DNA of 64,000 bases from the NCBI GenBank assembly GCA_016281125.1, contig JAEEIA010000052.1, positions 1-64,000 on the forward strand, written 5' to 3'. The first letter of the stretch is position 1, and each line of letters begins with the position of its first letter. The translations under genes and the position numbers were made by a program. Positions 18,234 to 25,884 of the stretch are shown piece after piece. The notes beneath the pieces are model-generated. The model saw nothing but the letters and a program-made list of their open reading frames with translations. It was not told the origin of the DNA and made no database searches. This stretch comes from Oscillospiraceae bacterium (GTDB lineage Bacteria > Bacillota > Clostridia > Oscillospirales > Ruminococcaceae).

Positions 18234-19244
18234 TTACTCCGGCAGCTGATACTCCGGCGGGACATGCGTCAGCACGTAGTTCAGCAGGATCATGCCGCCC
18301 TCCAGGCTGAGGTGCAGGCCGTCCTCGGTCGCCAGATGGCCGTCCAGCATGCCGTCATTGTTTTTCAGCGCAGTGTTCACGTCAACGAAGTAGACGTCAT
18401 TCTGATTCGCCGTTTCCAGCAGCAGCGAGTTATACTCGTCGATGACGCTGTTCTTGATGCCGCCCTCCGTCAGCTTTTCCGCCTCTGCGGTGACGGGCGG
18501 GATCGACATGACGAAAATCGTCGCTTCCGGCGCCGTTGCTTTCAGGGAGCCGAGCAGCATGGTGAAGTGTGCAATGGTCTGGTCAGCGCCCTGCGTGGAA
18601 AGGCTCTCTGTGCCAAACATCAGATAGATCGGGCAGTTTGCCTGATTCAGGGCGTTCAGAATGCGGATGGTCGTGCCGTTGAGCAGCACGTATTCTTTCG
18701 CGTAGTTTTCCAGCGTCAGGGTTTCGCTTGCGTAGACGCTGTACGGGTTGAGCAGGTTGTCCTCGCCGAGATTATAGATATTGGTTTCACCGACGAATGC
18801 GCAGTGTGCAAGAAAATCCTGCGGCTTTGCTTCGGCTTCCGGCACCGGGTTGATCTTGTTGGTGGTCGGCTGATCCGCTTCGGATTCCCCGCCTTCCTCG
18901 CCCTCGCCCTCGGCGCCCTCACCCTCGGAGGTTTCCTCGGCAGGCGCTTCGGATTCCTGTGTTTCCGGCGTCTGCTCAGGCTCCGTTGTTTCGTTTTCCG
19001 CTTCGGAATCCGAAACCTCTGTGCCGGCTGCGGGCTTGACGAACACATCCTTATCCGGATGCAGATTGCGCGAAAGCAGGTATGCGCCGAAGCAGATAAT
19101 CAGGCTCAGGATCCAGATCAGAATCAGTCTGCTGAACCGGAAGCGCATCACCGGGCCGCGGCGCTGCTTCTTGTGGCGGACTTTTCTTCGCTTGGAGCGC
19201 GTAAGCGGTTTTTTTCTGTAACTTGAATTTCTTCCGCTGGGCAT
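18234..19244 (-). CDS. membrane-anchored SGNH/GDSL-like protein
   Basis: The protein is 336 aa. A very basic N-terminus (about 30 residues, Arg/Lys) leads into one transmembrane helix (about 38-57), then an acidic low-complexity linker (Glu/Ser/Thr, about 75-125), then an SGNH-type domain. The first block, normally GDS with the catalytic Ser, reads FVGETN (about 149-154). The last block is intact as DGLHLS near 310. The catalytic Ser may therefore be Thr or missing, and the protein may bind rather than hydrolyse. Related proteins modify cell-wall glycopolymers by O-acetylation. Promoter at 19282-19310. Confidence 0.72.
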   Translation of the reverse strand: MPSGRNSSYRKKPLTRSKRRKVRHKKQRRGPVMRFRFSRLILIWILSLIICFGAYLLSRNLHPDKDVFVKPAAGTEVSDSEAENETTEPEQTPETQESEAPAEETSEGEGAEGEGEEGGESEADQPTTNKINPVPEAEAKPQDFLAHCAFVGETNIYNLGEDNLLNPYSVYASETLTLENYAKEYVLLNGTTIRILNALNQANCPIYLMFGTESLSTQGADQTIAHFTMLLGSLKATAPEATIFVMSIPPVTAEAEKLTEGGIKNSVIDEYNSLLLETANQNDVYFVDVNTALKNNDGMLDGHLATEDGLHLSLEGGMILLNYVLTHVPPEYQLPE

Positions 19245-19281
19245 GTCGTTTCTCCTTCCTGTTTATACAAGACTACCTTAT

Positions 19282-19310
19282 ATTATAACGGATTCCGCAG
19301 GATTTTGCAA
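19282..19310 (-). promoter_or_regulatory. promoter of SGNH-like gene
   Basis: On the minus strand TTGCAA (19310-19305) and TATAAT (19287-19282) are 17 bases apart, 38 bases upstream of the start. Confidence 0.8.
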
Positions 19311-19359
19311 GTGCTTTTCGAGAATTTCTGCGCAAAAAGCCCGAAAATTTCATAAATAT

Positions 19360-19393
19360 GTCCCTTTCCGGCATCTGTCTGCCGAAAAGGGAC
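19360..19393 (-). terminator. hairpin after thyX
   Basis: GTCCCTTTCCGGCA (19360-19373) pairs with TGCCGAAAAGGGAC (19380-19393) with one mismatch, eight bases beyond the thyX stop. The tail on the minus strand is AT-rich rather than a clean T run. Confidence 0.65.
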
Positions 19394-19400
19394 AAGTGTG

Positions 19401-20780
19401 TTACAGCTCCGGAATATGAATATCGGCATACTGCGCTTTGATTTCGGCGCTTTTGCCGCAGGAGAGGCGTCCCTCCGGACATACGCCGCTGACATAGCAG
19501 CTCGGGCCGAAGCAGCGGAACACGGTCGGGCACTGCTTCCGCAGCTGCCGCAGCAGCTCCACCGCACAGCCGCGGATCTCCCACTGGGCGCGGGTGCAGG
19601 TGCGCAGCTTCATGAAGTGCAGCAGCTCTCTGCCGTTCATATCGCAGATGACATTGACCTGATTGCCCGCGAGCGCATAATACTGCACGGCCTCCGCAGG
19701 CAGCCCGGCTTTCAGCATTTTTTTGAGCGCCTTTGCGTGGTCGGCAAAGGTCTGCATGTACAGCACAAGCGCCTTTTCGTCGGCACGGACGGTCGGCGGC
19801 AGCACATAGGTCTGCGTGCGCACGGCCTGCGACACATGCGGAACAAGTACGGTCTGGACGCGGTGCCGGACAAGATGCGTCACGGCGGCCAGCGACAGGC
19901 TCCGGATTTCAAACTGCGCATGGATCAGCTCCAGCTCACGCGGGCGCTCCCCGCCGATCAGATCGGTATACTCGTAATAGCCGTCCGGATCGCTGCTCAG
20001 CATCCAGTTGGCGTTCTGCGCCTCCGTCAGCAGATTGGCGGCGTCCTCGCCGTCCGGCACGCTCCGCAGGACGGTTTCCGCTGCGGCAGCTTCCGGCGCG
20101 GGAATCTTCCCGAACTTTTCCTCCGGCTGATAGCGGCCGGCATTTTCCGCGCTGCCGGTGTGATAGCGCTTTTCGGTCAGCTCGGGCAGGTTCGGGAAAT
20201 ACGCACGGATCTGCTCCTTCAGCGATTCGCCGAGCGCTTTCAGCTCCGGATAATACGAGCCGCGTCCCTTGCACATGACCGTAATCATATAGAGCAGCTC
20301 GCGCGCGTTCATTGTGCAGTAGAAGTTGCTGCGGAAGCAGTAGGGCAGCACGTAGCGCGCATCCTCCTTCGGGATGCCGTATTCCAGCAGCTTGGCGTAG
20401 GCATCGAACAGCGACTGCATCTGCTTTCTGTAATCCGGAACGAGCTTTTCCGGCATCGGCGGGATGTAGAATCCTGCATCGGTGTAATCCACGTATCTGC
20501 GTGATTTGACTGTGTAAGATCCCAGACGGAACTCAATGACGAACTCCTCCGTGCAGACGGAAACATTGTCAAAGGCAACCGTAAAGAACTGATGCTCCAG
20601 CGTGGAGGTGTGCCCCGAGCCGACGACCTTTTCAATCAGTGCGGCATTGTTTTCCTTTTCCCGCGATTTTTCGTAGATTTCCAGCGCAGAGCCCTGCGTG
20701 GTCGAAATCCTGGCCGCGGATGCGACAACCGTGTCGCCCGCAGTCGAGGATGCAATGATGGTTGCGGATGCCTGATTCAA
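19401..20780 (-). CDS. thyX: double-domain FAD-dependent thymidylate synthase
   Basis: The protein is about 459 aa, twice the usual ThyX length, with two ThyX-like halves. ThyX makes dTMP from dUMP using FAD, NADPH and methylene-tetrahydrofolate. Half 1 has GHTSTLEHQFFTVAF and LGSYTVKSRRY, but the RHR of the signature reads EFR. Half 2 keeps RHR (THLVRHRVQT) but lacks the following S-x-RY, and has NGRELLHFMKLRTCTRAQWE. A cysteine set follows (GPSCYVSGVCPEGRLSCG). The start is the TTG at 20780: AGAGGAG lies eight bases upstream, and the further-upstream TTG at 20843 is itself the -35 box of the promoter, so it cannot be translated from that transcript. Confidence 0.88.
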   Translation of the reverse strand: MNQASATIIASSTAGDTVVASAARISTTQGSALEIYEKSREKENNAALIEKVVGSGHTSTLEHQFFTVAFDNVSVCTEEFVIEFRLGSYTVKSRRYVDYTDAGFYIPPMPEKLVPDYRKQMQSLFDAYAKLLEYGIPKEDARYVLPYCFRSNFYCTMNARELLYMITVMCKGRGSYYPELKALGESLKEQIRAYFPNLPELTEKRYHTGSAENAGRYQPEEKFGKIPAPEAAAAETVLRSVPDGEDAANLLTEAQNANWMLSSDPDGYYEYTDLIGGERPRELELIHAQFEIRSLSLAAVTHLVRHRVQTVLVPHVSQAVRTQTYVLPPTVRADEKALVLYMQTFADHAKALKKMLKAGLPAEAVQYYALAGNQVNVICDMNGRELLHFMKLRTCTRAQWEIRGCAVELLRQLRKQCPTVFRCFGPSCYVSGVCPEGRLSCGKSAEIKAQYADIHIPEL

Positions 20781-20814
20781 TGCAATCGCTCCTCTCAGCT
20801 CGGAATTTGATATT

Positions 20815-20843
20815 ATTGTAGCATGAATTGGGTTGGTTGTCAA
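20815..20843 (-). promoter_or_regulatory. promoter of thyX
   Basis: On the minus strand TTGACA (20843-20838) and TACAAT (20820-20815) are 17 bases apart. The transcript would start near 20808, leaving a leader of about 28 bases. This decides the thyX start. Confidence 0.85.
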
Positions 20844-20852
20844 CCCGCGGAA

Positions 20853-22280
20853 TTACTCTATGGTTTCCACCTTGAGCAGGTTGGTCGTGCCGGAGATGCC
20901 CAGCGGGACGCCCGCCGTAATGACGACCAGATCGCCCGGCTCGGTATAGCCCGCTTTGCACGCTGCCTCAACTGCGTGCCGGAACAGCGCATCGGTGCTG
21001 TTCTCCTCGTTGATGACAAGCGGATGCACGCCCCAGGACATGTTCATCTGCCGCTGCACCATCGGCTCGGTCGTGCAGGAGATGATCGGGAACATCGGGC
21101 GGTACTTGGAAATCAGCCGCGCAGTTTCGCCGCCCTTGGTGACCGTGATGATCGCAGATGCGTCCAGATCGTGCGAGGTCGTCACCGTTGCATGCGCAAT
21201 CGCGTCGGCAATGGTCGCCTTTTCGTTCATGCGCGCAAGGAATTCGCTTTTGTAGTCGATGCTGCTCTCGGTCGTCAGGGCGATGCGCGCCATTGTCTGC
21301 ACCGTTTCGACCGGATGCTGACCGGCAGCGGTTTCGCCAGAGGTCATGATCGCGCTGGTGCCGTCGTAGATCGCGTTTGCGACGTCGGTGATCTCCGCAC
21401 GCGTCGGGCGCGGGTTGCTGATCATGGATTCCAGCATCTGCGTCGCAGTGATGACCTGCTTGCCTGCCTCATAGCCCTTGCGGATCAGCTTTTTCTGAAT
21501 ATCGGGGATCTGCTCAAACGGAATCTCCACGCCCATGTCACCGCGGGCGACCATGATGCCGTCGGCCTCCTCCAGAATCTCATCAATGTTGTTGACGCCC
21601 TCGCGGTTTTCGATCTTTGCAATGATGCGCACGCCGTACCAGCCGAGGCTCTGCGTGAATTTCCGCAGATAGCGGATGTCCGCGCCGGTTCTGGCGAAGC
21701 TGGCGGCGATGAAGTCAAAGCCGAGCTTTGCGCCGAATTCCAGATCCTCCATGTCGGCGTCGCTCAGATACGGCATGGAGAGGTTGACGTCCGGGAAATT
21801 GCAGGATTTGTGATTGGAAAGCGTGCCGCCGTGAACGACGCGGCATTCGATATCTGTGGAGGACACATGCTCGATGCAGAGCTCCACCAGTCCGTCATTG
21901 ATCATGACGGTGTCGCCGGGGCGGACGTCCTTGGTCAGCCGCGCGTAATTGACGCTGCCGATCTTGTCATCGCAGGGGACGTCCCGCGTGGTCAGCGTGT
22001 ACACGGCGCCGTCCTGAATCTCCACGGAGCCGCCCGGGAATGTGCGCAGACGCACCTCCGGTCCTTTGGTGTCCAGCATGGTCGCAATCGGCAGTCCGAG
22101 CTCCTCGCGCAGACGCACGACCTGCTCAAAGCGCTTCTTATCCTTTTCATAGTCCGCGTGGGAGAAGTTGAACCGCGCGACATTCATGCCCGCCTGCATC
22201 ATCTGGCGGAGCACCTCGTCCTTGTCCGTTGCCGGGCCGATTGTACATACAATCTTTGTTTTTCTGAGCTGCTGCTGCAT
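20853..22280 (-). CDS. pyk: pyruvate kinase
   Basis: The protein is 475 aa and catalyses phosphoenolpyruvate plus ADP to pyruvate plus ATP, the last step of glycolysis. It begins QQLRKTKIVCTIGPATD. It has NVARFNFSHAD, TMLDTKGPEVR, the catalytic-lysine region ARIIAKIENREGVNNIDEIL (VRIIAKIENREG here), and MVARGDMGVEIP then TATQMLESMISNPRPTRAE. It ends soon after GISGTTNLLKV, so it lacks the extra C-terminal PEP-utiliser domain of some Bacillus forms. The start at 22280 has GGAGG seven bases upstream. It is last in the queA-hyp-HD-pyk operon. Confidence 0.97.
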   Translation of the reverse strand: MQQQLRKTKIVCTIGPATDKDEVLRQMMQAGMNVARFNFSHADYEKDKKRFEQVVRLREELGLPIATMLDTKGPEVRLRTFPGGSVEIQDGAVYTLTTRDVPCDDKIGSVNYARLTKDVRPGDTVMINDGLVELCIEHVSSTDIECRVVHGGTLSNHKSCNFPDVNLSMPYLSDADMEDLEFGAKLGFDFIAASFARTGADIRYLRKFTQSLGWYGVRIIAKIENREGVNNIDEILEEADGIMVARGDMGVEIPFEQIPDIQKKLIRKGYEAGKQVITATQMLESMISNPRPTRAEITDVANAIYDGTSAIMTSGETAAGQHPVETVQTMARIALTTESSIDYKSEFLARMNEKATIADAIAHATVTTSHDLDASAIITVTKGGETARLISKYRPMFPIISCTTEPMVQRQMNMSWGVHPLVINEENSTDALFRHAVEAACKAGYTEPGDLVVITAGVPLGISGTTNLLKVETIE

Positions 22281-22300
22281 ATCTGTATCCTCCTGAAACC

Positions 22301-22738
22301 TCATTCATCCGTCAGGATCCTGATTGCCTGACGGTATTTTTCACAGCGTTCCAATGTTTTTGCTGCTGTCTGCTCTTCCTGCGGCAGCCGTCCCGTATCC
22401 GAATTGTGCCGCAGATCTGCGAGCTTGACGGCCTTCGCATCCGGGTTTTCGCGAATGCGGCGCACATAATCAAAATAATCCTCTGCGGGATCATGCGTCA
22501 GCAGACGCAGCGCATCCATGACGCGCTCCGGGAACTGTGCGGCCAGCTCTGCTTCCGTGACGTCCGTATCCTCCATGACGTCATGCAGCAGCGCGGCCGC
22601 CGCCGTGACCTCGTCGGTCATCTGCTCCGCAAGATGCAGCGGATGAAAAATATAAGGCATTCCCGCCTTGTCGTACTGTCCGCGGTGCGCCTGCTCTGCA
22701 ATGCGCGCGGCGCGGATTGTCATTTCCGTATAAATCAT
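22301..22738 (-). CDS. small HD-domain phosphohydrolase
   Basis: The protein is 145 aa. AEQAHRGQYDKAGMPYIFHPLH, AAALLHDVMEDTD and VKLADLRHNSD match the hydrolase domain of the RelA/SpoT (Mesh1-like) family, with metal-binding His, the HD pair and the last Asp in LADLRHN. It may hydrolyse (p)ppGpp or another nucleotide, and there is no synthetase domain. It starts five bases after the stop of the upstream membrane-protein gene and ends 20 bases before pyk, so all are one operon. Confidence 0.85.
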   Translation of the reverse strand: MIYTEMTIRAARIAEQAHRGQYDKAGMPYIFHPLHLAEQMTDEVTAAAALLHDVMEDTDVTEAELAAQFPERVMDALRLLTHDPAEDYFDYVRRIRENPDAKAVKLADLRHNSDTGRLPQEEQTAAKTLERCEKYRQAIRILTDE

Positions 22739-22742
22739 GGCA

Positions 22743-23429
22743 TCACCCGTACTGTGTGATCTCAACTCTGCCGGAACCCGGATCGACTGTCACAGTCTTG
22801 CTGTGCGGATGATTCCAGTCCCGGTTTGTTGAAATGATGTATACTGCTGCGGCATCCGGATCCGCAAAGAAATCCTCGTTGATATGCACGGCATAGTCCC
22901 GGTCGTCGCAGCATTCCGGCAGCGGAACCGCCTCGGCTCCGGCTCCGGCATACTGCGCTGCATATTCCGCGGCGCGCTTCGGCGACGTGACAAAGTGTAC
23001 CGTATAAAAACCGGTGCCCTGCATGATACTCGGCAGAAATTCAAAGCAGTAATCGCTTCTGACGTCCTGCCGGAAATCCGGGAACCAGTCCGGCTCGCCG
23101 TACCGGTACAGACTGAGAAATCCGCTCTGGAACGGATACTGCCACATGAACGGGGATTTGAGCACGATCGGCGGCGTCAGGAACAGAAAGATCGCCGTGC
23201 CGAAAAACAGCGGCATGACGCAGCCGACATTCCGCTTTGTGACCGGTACGTGCTGTTCGGGTTCGCGTTCCGCATTGTTCGCTGTTCCCGGCGCTGCCGC
23301 CCTGCCGATCAGTCCGATCATCACGGCCATGACCGCAAGAATCAGAAACGACCAGATCAGCGTCAGCACAAAGCATGCGGCAAGCAGCGCCGCCGTAATC
23401 AGATAAAAACGGTACCTTTTTGGCTTCAT
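22743..23429 (-). CDS. hypothetical membrane protein
   Basis: The protein is 228 aa with two close N-terminal transmembrane helices (about 9-42), a third near 70-90, and a soluble C-terminal half rich in acidic and aromatic residues. I recognise no family. It lies ten bases downstream of queA and five bases before the HD gene, so it is part of the queA operon. AGGA precedes the ATG. Confidence 0.65.
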   Translation of the reverse strand: MKPKRYRFYLITAALLAACFVLTLIWSFLILAVMAVMIGLIGRAAAPGTANNAEREPEQHVPVTKRNVGCVMPLFFGTAIFLFLTPPIVLKSPFMWQYPFQSGFLSLYRYGEPDWFPDFRQDVRSDYCFEFLPSIMQGTGFYTVHFVTSPKRAAEYAAQYAGAGAEAVPLPECCDDRDYAVHINEDFFADPDAAAVYIISTNRDWNHPHSKTVTVDPGSGRVEITQYG

Positions 23430-23438
23430 ACGGATTCC

Positions 23439-24476
23439 TCAGAGGAACAGGCAGGCATCCCCGAACGAGAAGAATCTGTATTTCTCCTGCACGGCAATCC
23501 TGTATGCGTTCATGGTGTTTTCGTAGCCTGCAAATGCCGAAACCAGCATAATCAGCGTAGATTCCGGCAAATGAAAATTCGTGATCAGCCCGTCGATCAC
23601 CTTGAAATCGTAAGGCGGATAGATGAAAATGCCGGTGTCGCCCTCACAGGCGCGGATATCCCCGAAGGCAGCCGCAGCGCCCTCCAGCGTCCGGCAGGAG
23701 GTTGTGCCGACGGCGATGACTCTGCCGCCGTTTTCCTTGGTTCTGCGGATTTTTTCCGCAGTTTCAGCGGGAATTGTGTAATGCTCGATATGCATGTGAT
23801 GCTTGCGGATGTCGTCCTCCTTGACCGGGCGGAACGTGCCGAGCCCGACATGTAGCGTGACAAAAGCCTCGTCGATGCCCTGTTCTTTGAGTGCCGCAAG
23901 CATCTCCGGCGTGAAGTGCAGGCCGGCGGTCGGTGCGGCAGAGGAGCCGAGCTCCCTTGCATAGACCGTCTGATAGCGCTCCTTATCCTGCAATTTTTCG
24001 GTGATGTAGGGCGGCAGCGGCATCTGCCCGATTTCGTCGAGCACCGCGTAGAGGCTGCCCTCACAGTCAAAGCGCACGAGTCTGCCGCCGTCCTCGGTCG
24101 GGCCGAGCACCTCTGCCGTCAGCTTGTCCCCGAAGCGGAACTGCACGCCTGGCTTTGCCTTTTTCGCGGGTTTGCAGATAATCTCCCAGACCTTTTCGCC
24201 GGTCGGCTTTAACAGCAGAAACTCAATCGGTGAGCCGGTATCCGCGCGGACGCCGTACAGCCTTGCGGGCAGCACCCGTGAGTCATTCATGACGAGCAGG
24301 TCGCCTTTCCGCAGAAACTGCCCCAGCTCATAGAAATGATGATGCGAAACCGCACCGGTTCTGCGGTCAACGGTCAGCAGCCGGGAATTGCAGCGCGGCT
24401 CAACCGGCGTCTGCGCGATCTGCTCCTGCGGCAGATCATAATAATATGTGCTTCTTTTCGTGAAATCTATGCCCAT
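23439..24476 (-). CDS. queA: S-adenosylmethionine:tRNA ribosyltransferase-isomerase
   Basis: The protein is about 345 aa. QueA transfers and rearranges the ribosyl of S-adenosylmethionine to make epoxyqueuosine at the wobble base of tRNAs with GUN anticodons. Signatures include FDFTKRSTYYYDLPQEQIAQ-type start (here IDFTKRSTYYYDLP), RLLTVDRRTGAVSHHHF, SSAAPTAGLHFTPEML, HVGLGTFRPV and IDGLITNFHLPESTLIMLVSAF split across its last third. The start at 24476 is preferred to the methionine three codons upstream, which lies only two bases after AAAGGA. It heads an operon with a membrane protein, an HD protein and pyk. Confidence 0.95.
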   Translation of the reverse strand: MGIDFTKRSTYYYDLPQEQIAQTPVEPRCNSRLLTVDRRTGAVSHHHFYELGQFLRKGDLLVMNDSRVLPARLYGVRADTGSPIEFLLLKPTGEKVWEIICKPAKKAKPGVQFRFGDKLTAEVLGPTEDGGRLVRFDCEGSLYAVLDEIGQMPLPPYITEKLQDKERYQTVYARELGSSAAPTAGLHFTPEMLAALKEQGIDEAFVTLHVGLGTFRPVKEDDIRKHHMHIEHYTIPAETAEKIRRTKENGGRVIAVGTTSCRTLEGAAAAFGDIRACEGDTGIFIYPPYDFKVIDGLITNFHLPESTLIMLVSAFAGYENTMNAYRIAVQEKYRFFSFGDACLFL

Positions 24477-24530
24477 GACCGGCATGTTCCTTTCTGTATT
24501 CAGGTTCGGGCGATACTTCCCTTTATACAC

Positions 24531-24600
24531 TATTATAGCATATTATACTGAAAAGTGCAATGGGCGAAGTGAAGAAAAGATAATACCTCTGCTGCATGGG
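24531..24600 (-). repeat. 70-bp dispersed promoter-bearing repeat, copy 2 (queA promoter)
   Basis: This is the inverted copy of 8630-8699, differing at about three positions. It contains TTGCAC (24560-24555), a 17-base spacer ending TGC, and TATAAT (24537-24532), and should drive queA. A terminator hairpin lies just upstream, as in copy 1. Confidence 0.88.
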
Positions 24601-24603
24601 CGC

Positions 24604-24637
24604 AAAAAGCGCCCGCTGACATATGCCGGCGGGCGCT
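24604..24637 (-). terminator. terminator of dockerin gene
   Basis: On the minus strand AGCGCCCGC (24637-24629) pairs with GCGGGCGCT (24616-24608), and a run of T follows (24608-24604). It ends the dockerin gene directly before the queA promoter. Confidence 0.88.
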
Positions 24638-24667
24638 GATGAAAAAATGCAATGTGAGGAGATTGGA

Positions 24668-25513
24668 TTATACCTGATGCCAGGTTGTGACGTATCTGTA
24701 ATCACCGTTCATTCTGTTTTCGTTGACGTGATAGTAGACTTCGATGCAGTCATCCTGGTCGATGACCCAGTCGCCGTCGAGATCGGAGGCAGCGAACATC
24801 GTATTGTGATCCTTGCCGCTGAAATAGGTTGCGCCGAGGTTGTCTGCGAGGAACACAACATCCATGAAGTCAACGATGGAGTCGCCGTTTGCGTCGCCCT
24901 CCTTGACCGGACGGATGAAATAGTCAATCGTGAATTCCGTGCCGCCGAAAATGCGCTTCATCTTGTTGCCGGACGGTCTGGTGAATTCGATGTTCCACAT
25001 GATCGCGTCACCCCACAGCTCGGAGCAGTAAACGCAGTCATCGCTGACACTGGTCACAAAGACCGTGCGCTTGGTACCGTTCCAGGACAGAACAACCTGA
25101 TCGCCGGGCTTCATTTCGCTGATAGAATAACGGCTCTGCGGACGCTGCTCCGTATAGACGGTGTTCCAGCCGTAGAAGCAGTTTGCGAGGTATCTTGCCC
25201 ATGCTGCGGTACCGGACAGGGTGGATCCCTGCTGGGTGCCGCTGATGTTCGCGGTCGAGTAGCCCTGACCGAGTACAAGACCGGACTGAATCGTGTTCTG
25301 GTAGGTGGTGATGCCTTCTTCTCTTAAGTAACGCTGGATGTAGTAGAGAGAATGGGAGAAATTCATCGAAAATTCGGTGGATTCCTGCGTCTGTTCCGTC
25401 AGCCAGTTTTTGTGTGCGTTGTTATAGGCTGATGCTGTGACGGACTGGAATGCGAGGACTGTGGCGGTCGCTGCGCAGAGCACTGCGGAGATTTTTGCGC
25501 TGATGTGTTTCAT
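24668..25513 (-). CDS. secreted dockerin-containing protein
   Basis: The protein is 281 aa with a Sec signal peptide (about 1-29, ending ASA). The C-terminal part is a type I dockerin with two calcium-binding repeats, EGDANGDSIVDFMDVVFLAD and SDLDGDWVIDQDDCIEVYYH. Dockerins plug into scaffoldin cohesins, so this protein should join a cellulosome-like complex. The middle (SGTAAWARYLANCFYG, then ISEMKPGDQVVLSW) resembles a CHAP/NlpC peptidase layout, but the usual catalytic Cys before WAR is absent, so activity is uncertain. The promoter is at 25579-25607. Confidence 0.85.
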   Translation of the reverse strand: MKHISAKISAVLCAATATVLAFQSVTASAYNNAHKNWLTEQTQESTEFSMNFSHSLYYIQRYLREEGITTYQNTIQSGLVLGQGYSTANISGTQQGSTLSGTAAWARYLANCFYGWNTVYTEQRPQSRYSISEMKPGDQVVLSWNGTKRTVFVTSVSDDCVYCSELWGDAIMWNIEFTRPSGNKMKRIFGGTEFTIDYFIRPVKEGDANGDSIVDFMDVVFLADNLGATYFSGKDHNTMFAASDLDGDWVIDQDDCIEVYYHVNENRMNGDYRYVTTWHQV

Positions 25514-25578
25514 GATTGTTCACCTCATTATAATATTTACGCCGGATCAGTGGTTCAGCCTGATCTGCGTATGATTCC

Positions 25579-25607
25579 ATTATAGCACAATCATCATAAA
25601 ATAGCAA
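25579..25607 (-). promoter_or_regulatory. promoter of dockerin gene
   Basis: On the minus strand TTGCTA (25607-25602) and TATAAT (25584-25579) are 17 bases apart, with TGC before the -10. Confidence 0.8.
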
Positions 25608-25614
25608 TATAATA

Positions 25615-25711
25615 CGACGAAATGCCGGATTTTGCGACGAAATCCCGTATACGGCGACGAAATCCCGTATACGGCGACGAAATGCCAGAGCGCTGACGAA
25701 ATGCCGCCTGC
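25615..25711. repeat. 20-bp tandem repeat, five units
   Basis: Units begin CGACGAAAT at 25615, 25635, 25655 and 25675, and TGACGAAAT at 25694. Units two and three are identical (CGACGAAATCCCGTATACGG). The period is not a multiple of three and no gene covers it. It lies between two divergent promoters. Confidence 0.85.
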
Positions 25712-25797
25712 ATTGCCATTCGTCGCGGACGAACGGCGCGCCAGGACAGTTGTGCGGGCTGTACAAAGCAAAGTGTTGGATTTTGTACAGCATGTCC

Positions 25798-25826
25798 TTG
25801 ATTTGTCACGGGATTTGTGCTATAAT
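25798..25826 (+). promoter_or_regulatory. promoter of AI-2E-type transporter gene
   Basis: TTGATT (25798-25803) and TATAAT (25821-25826) are 17 bases apart, with TGC before the -10, 58 bases before the start. Confidence 0.8.
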
Positions 25827-25884
25827 GAGAATATATAAAGAATAAATTGCGGAGATTCCCCGATCCCGCGGAAAGGAGTGCCGT

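Noticed and set aside
20781-20843. Upstream TTG start for thyX
   Set aside because: That TTG is the -35 box of the thyX promoter, so it cannot be in the mRNA; the TTG at 20780 has a proper ribosome binding site.
25615-25711. CRISPR array
   Set aside because: Units are contiguous 20-bp tandem repeats without unique spacers, and there are no cas genes in the window.
25422-25809. Minus-strand frames over the 20-bp tandem repeat
   Set aside because: The repeat period is not a multiple of three, and several frames are open at once only because of the repeat; no ribosome binding site fits.
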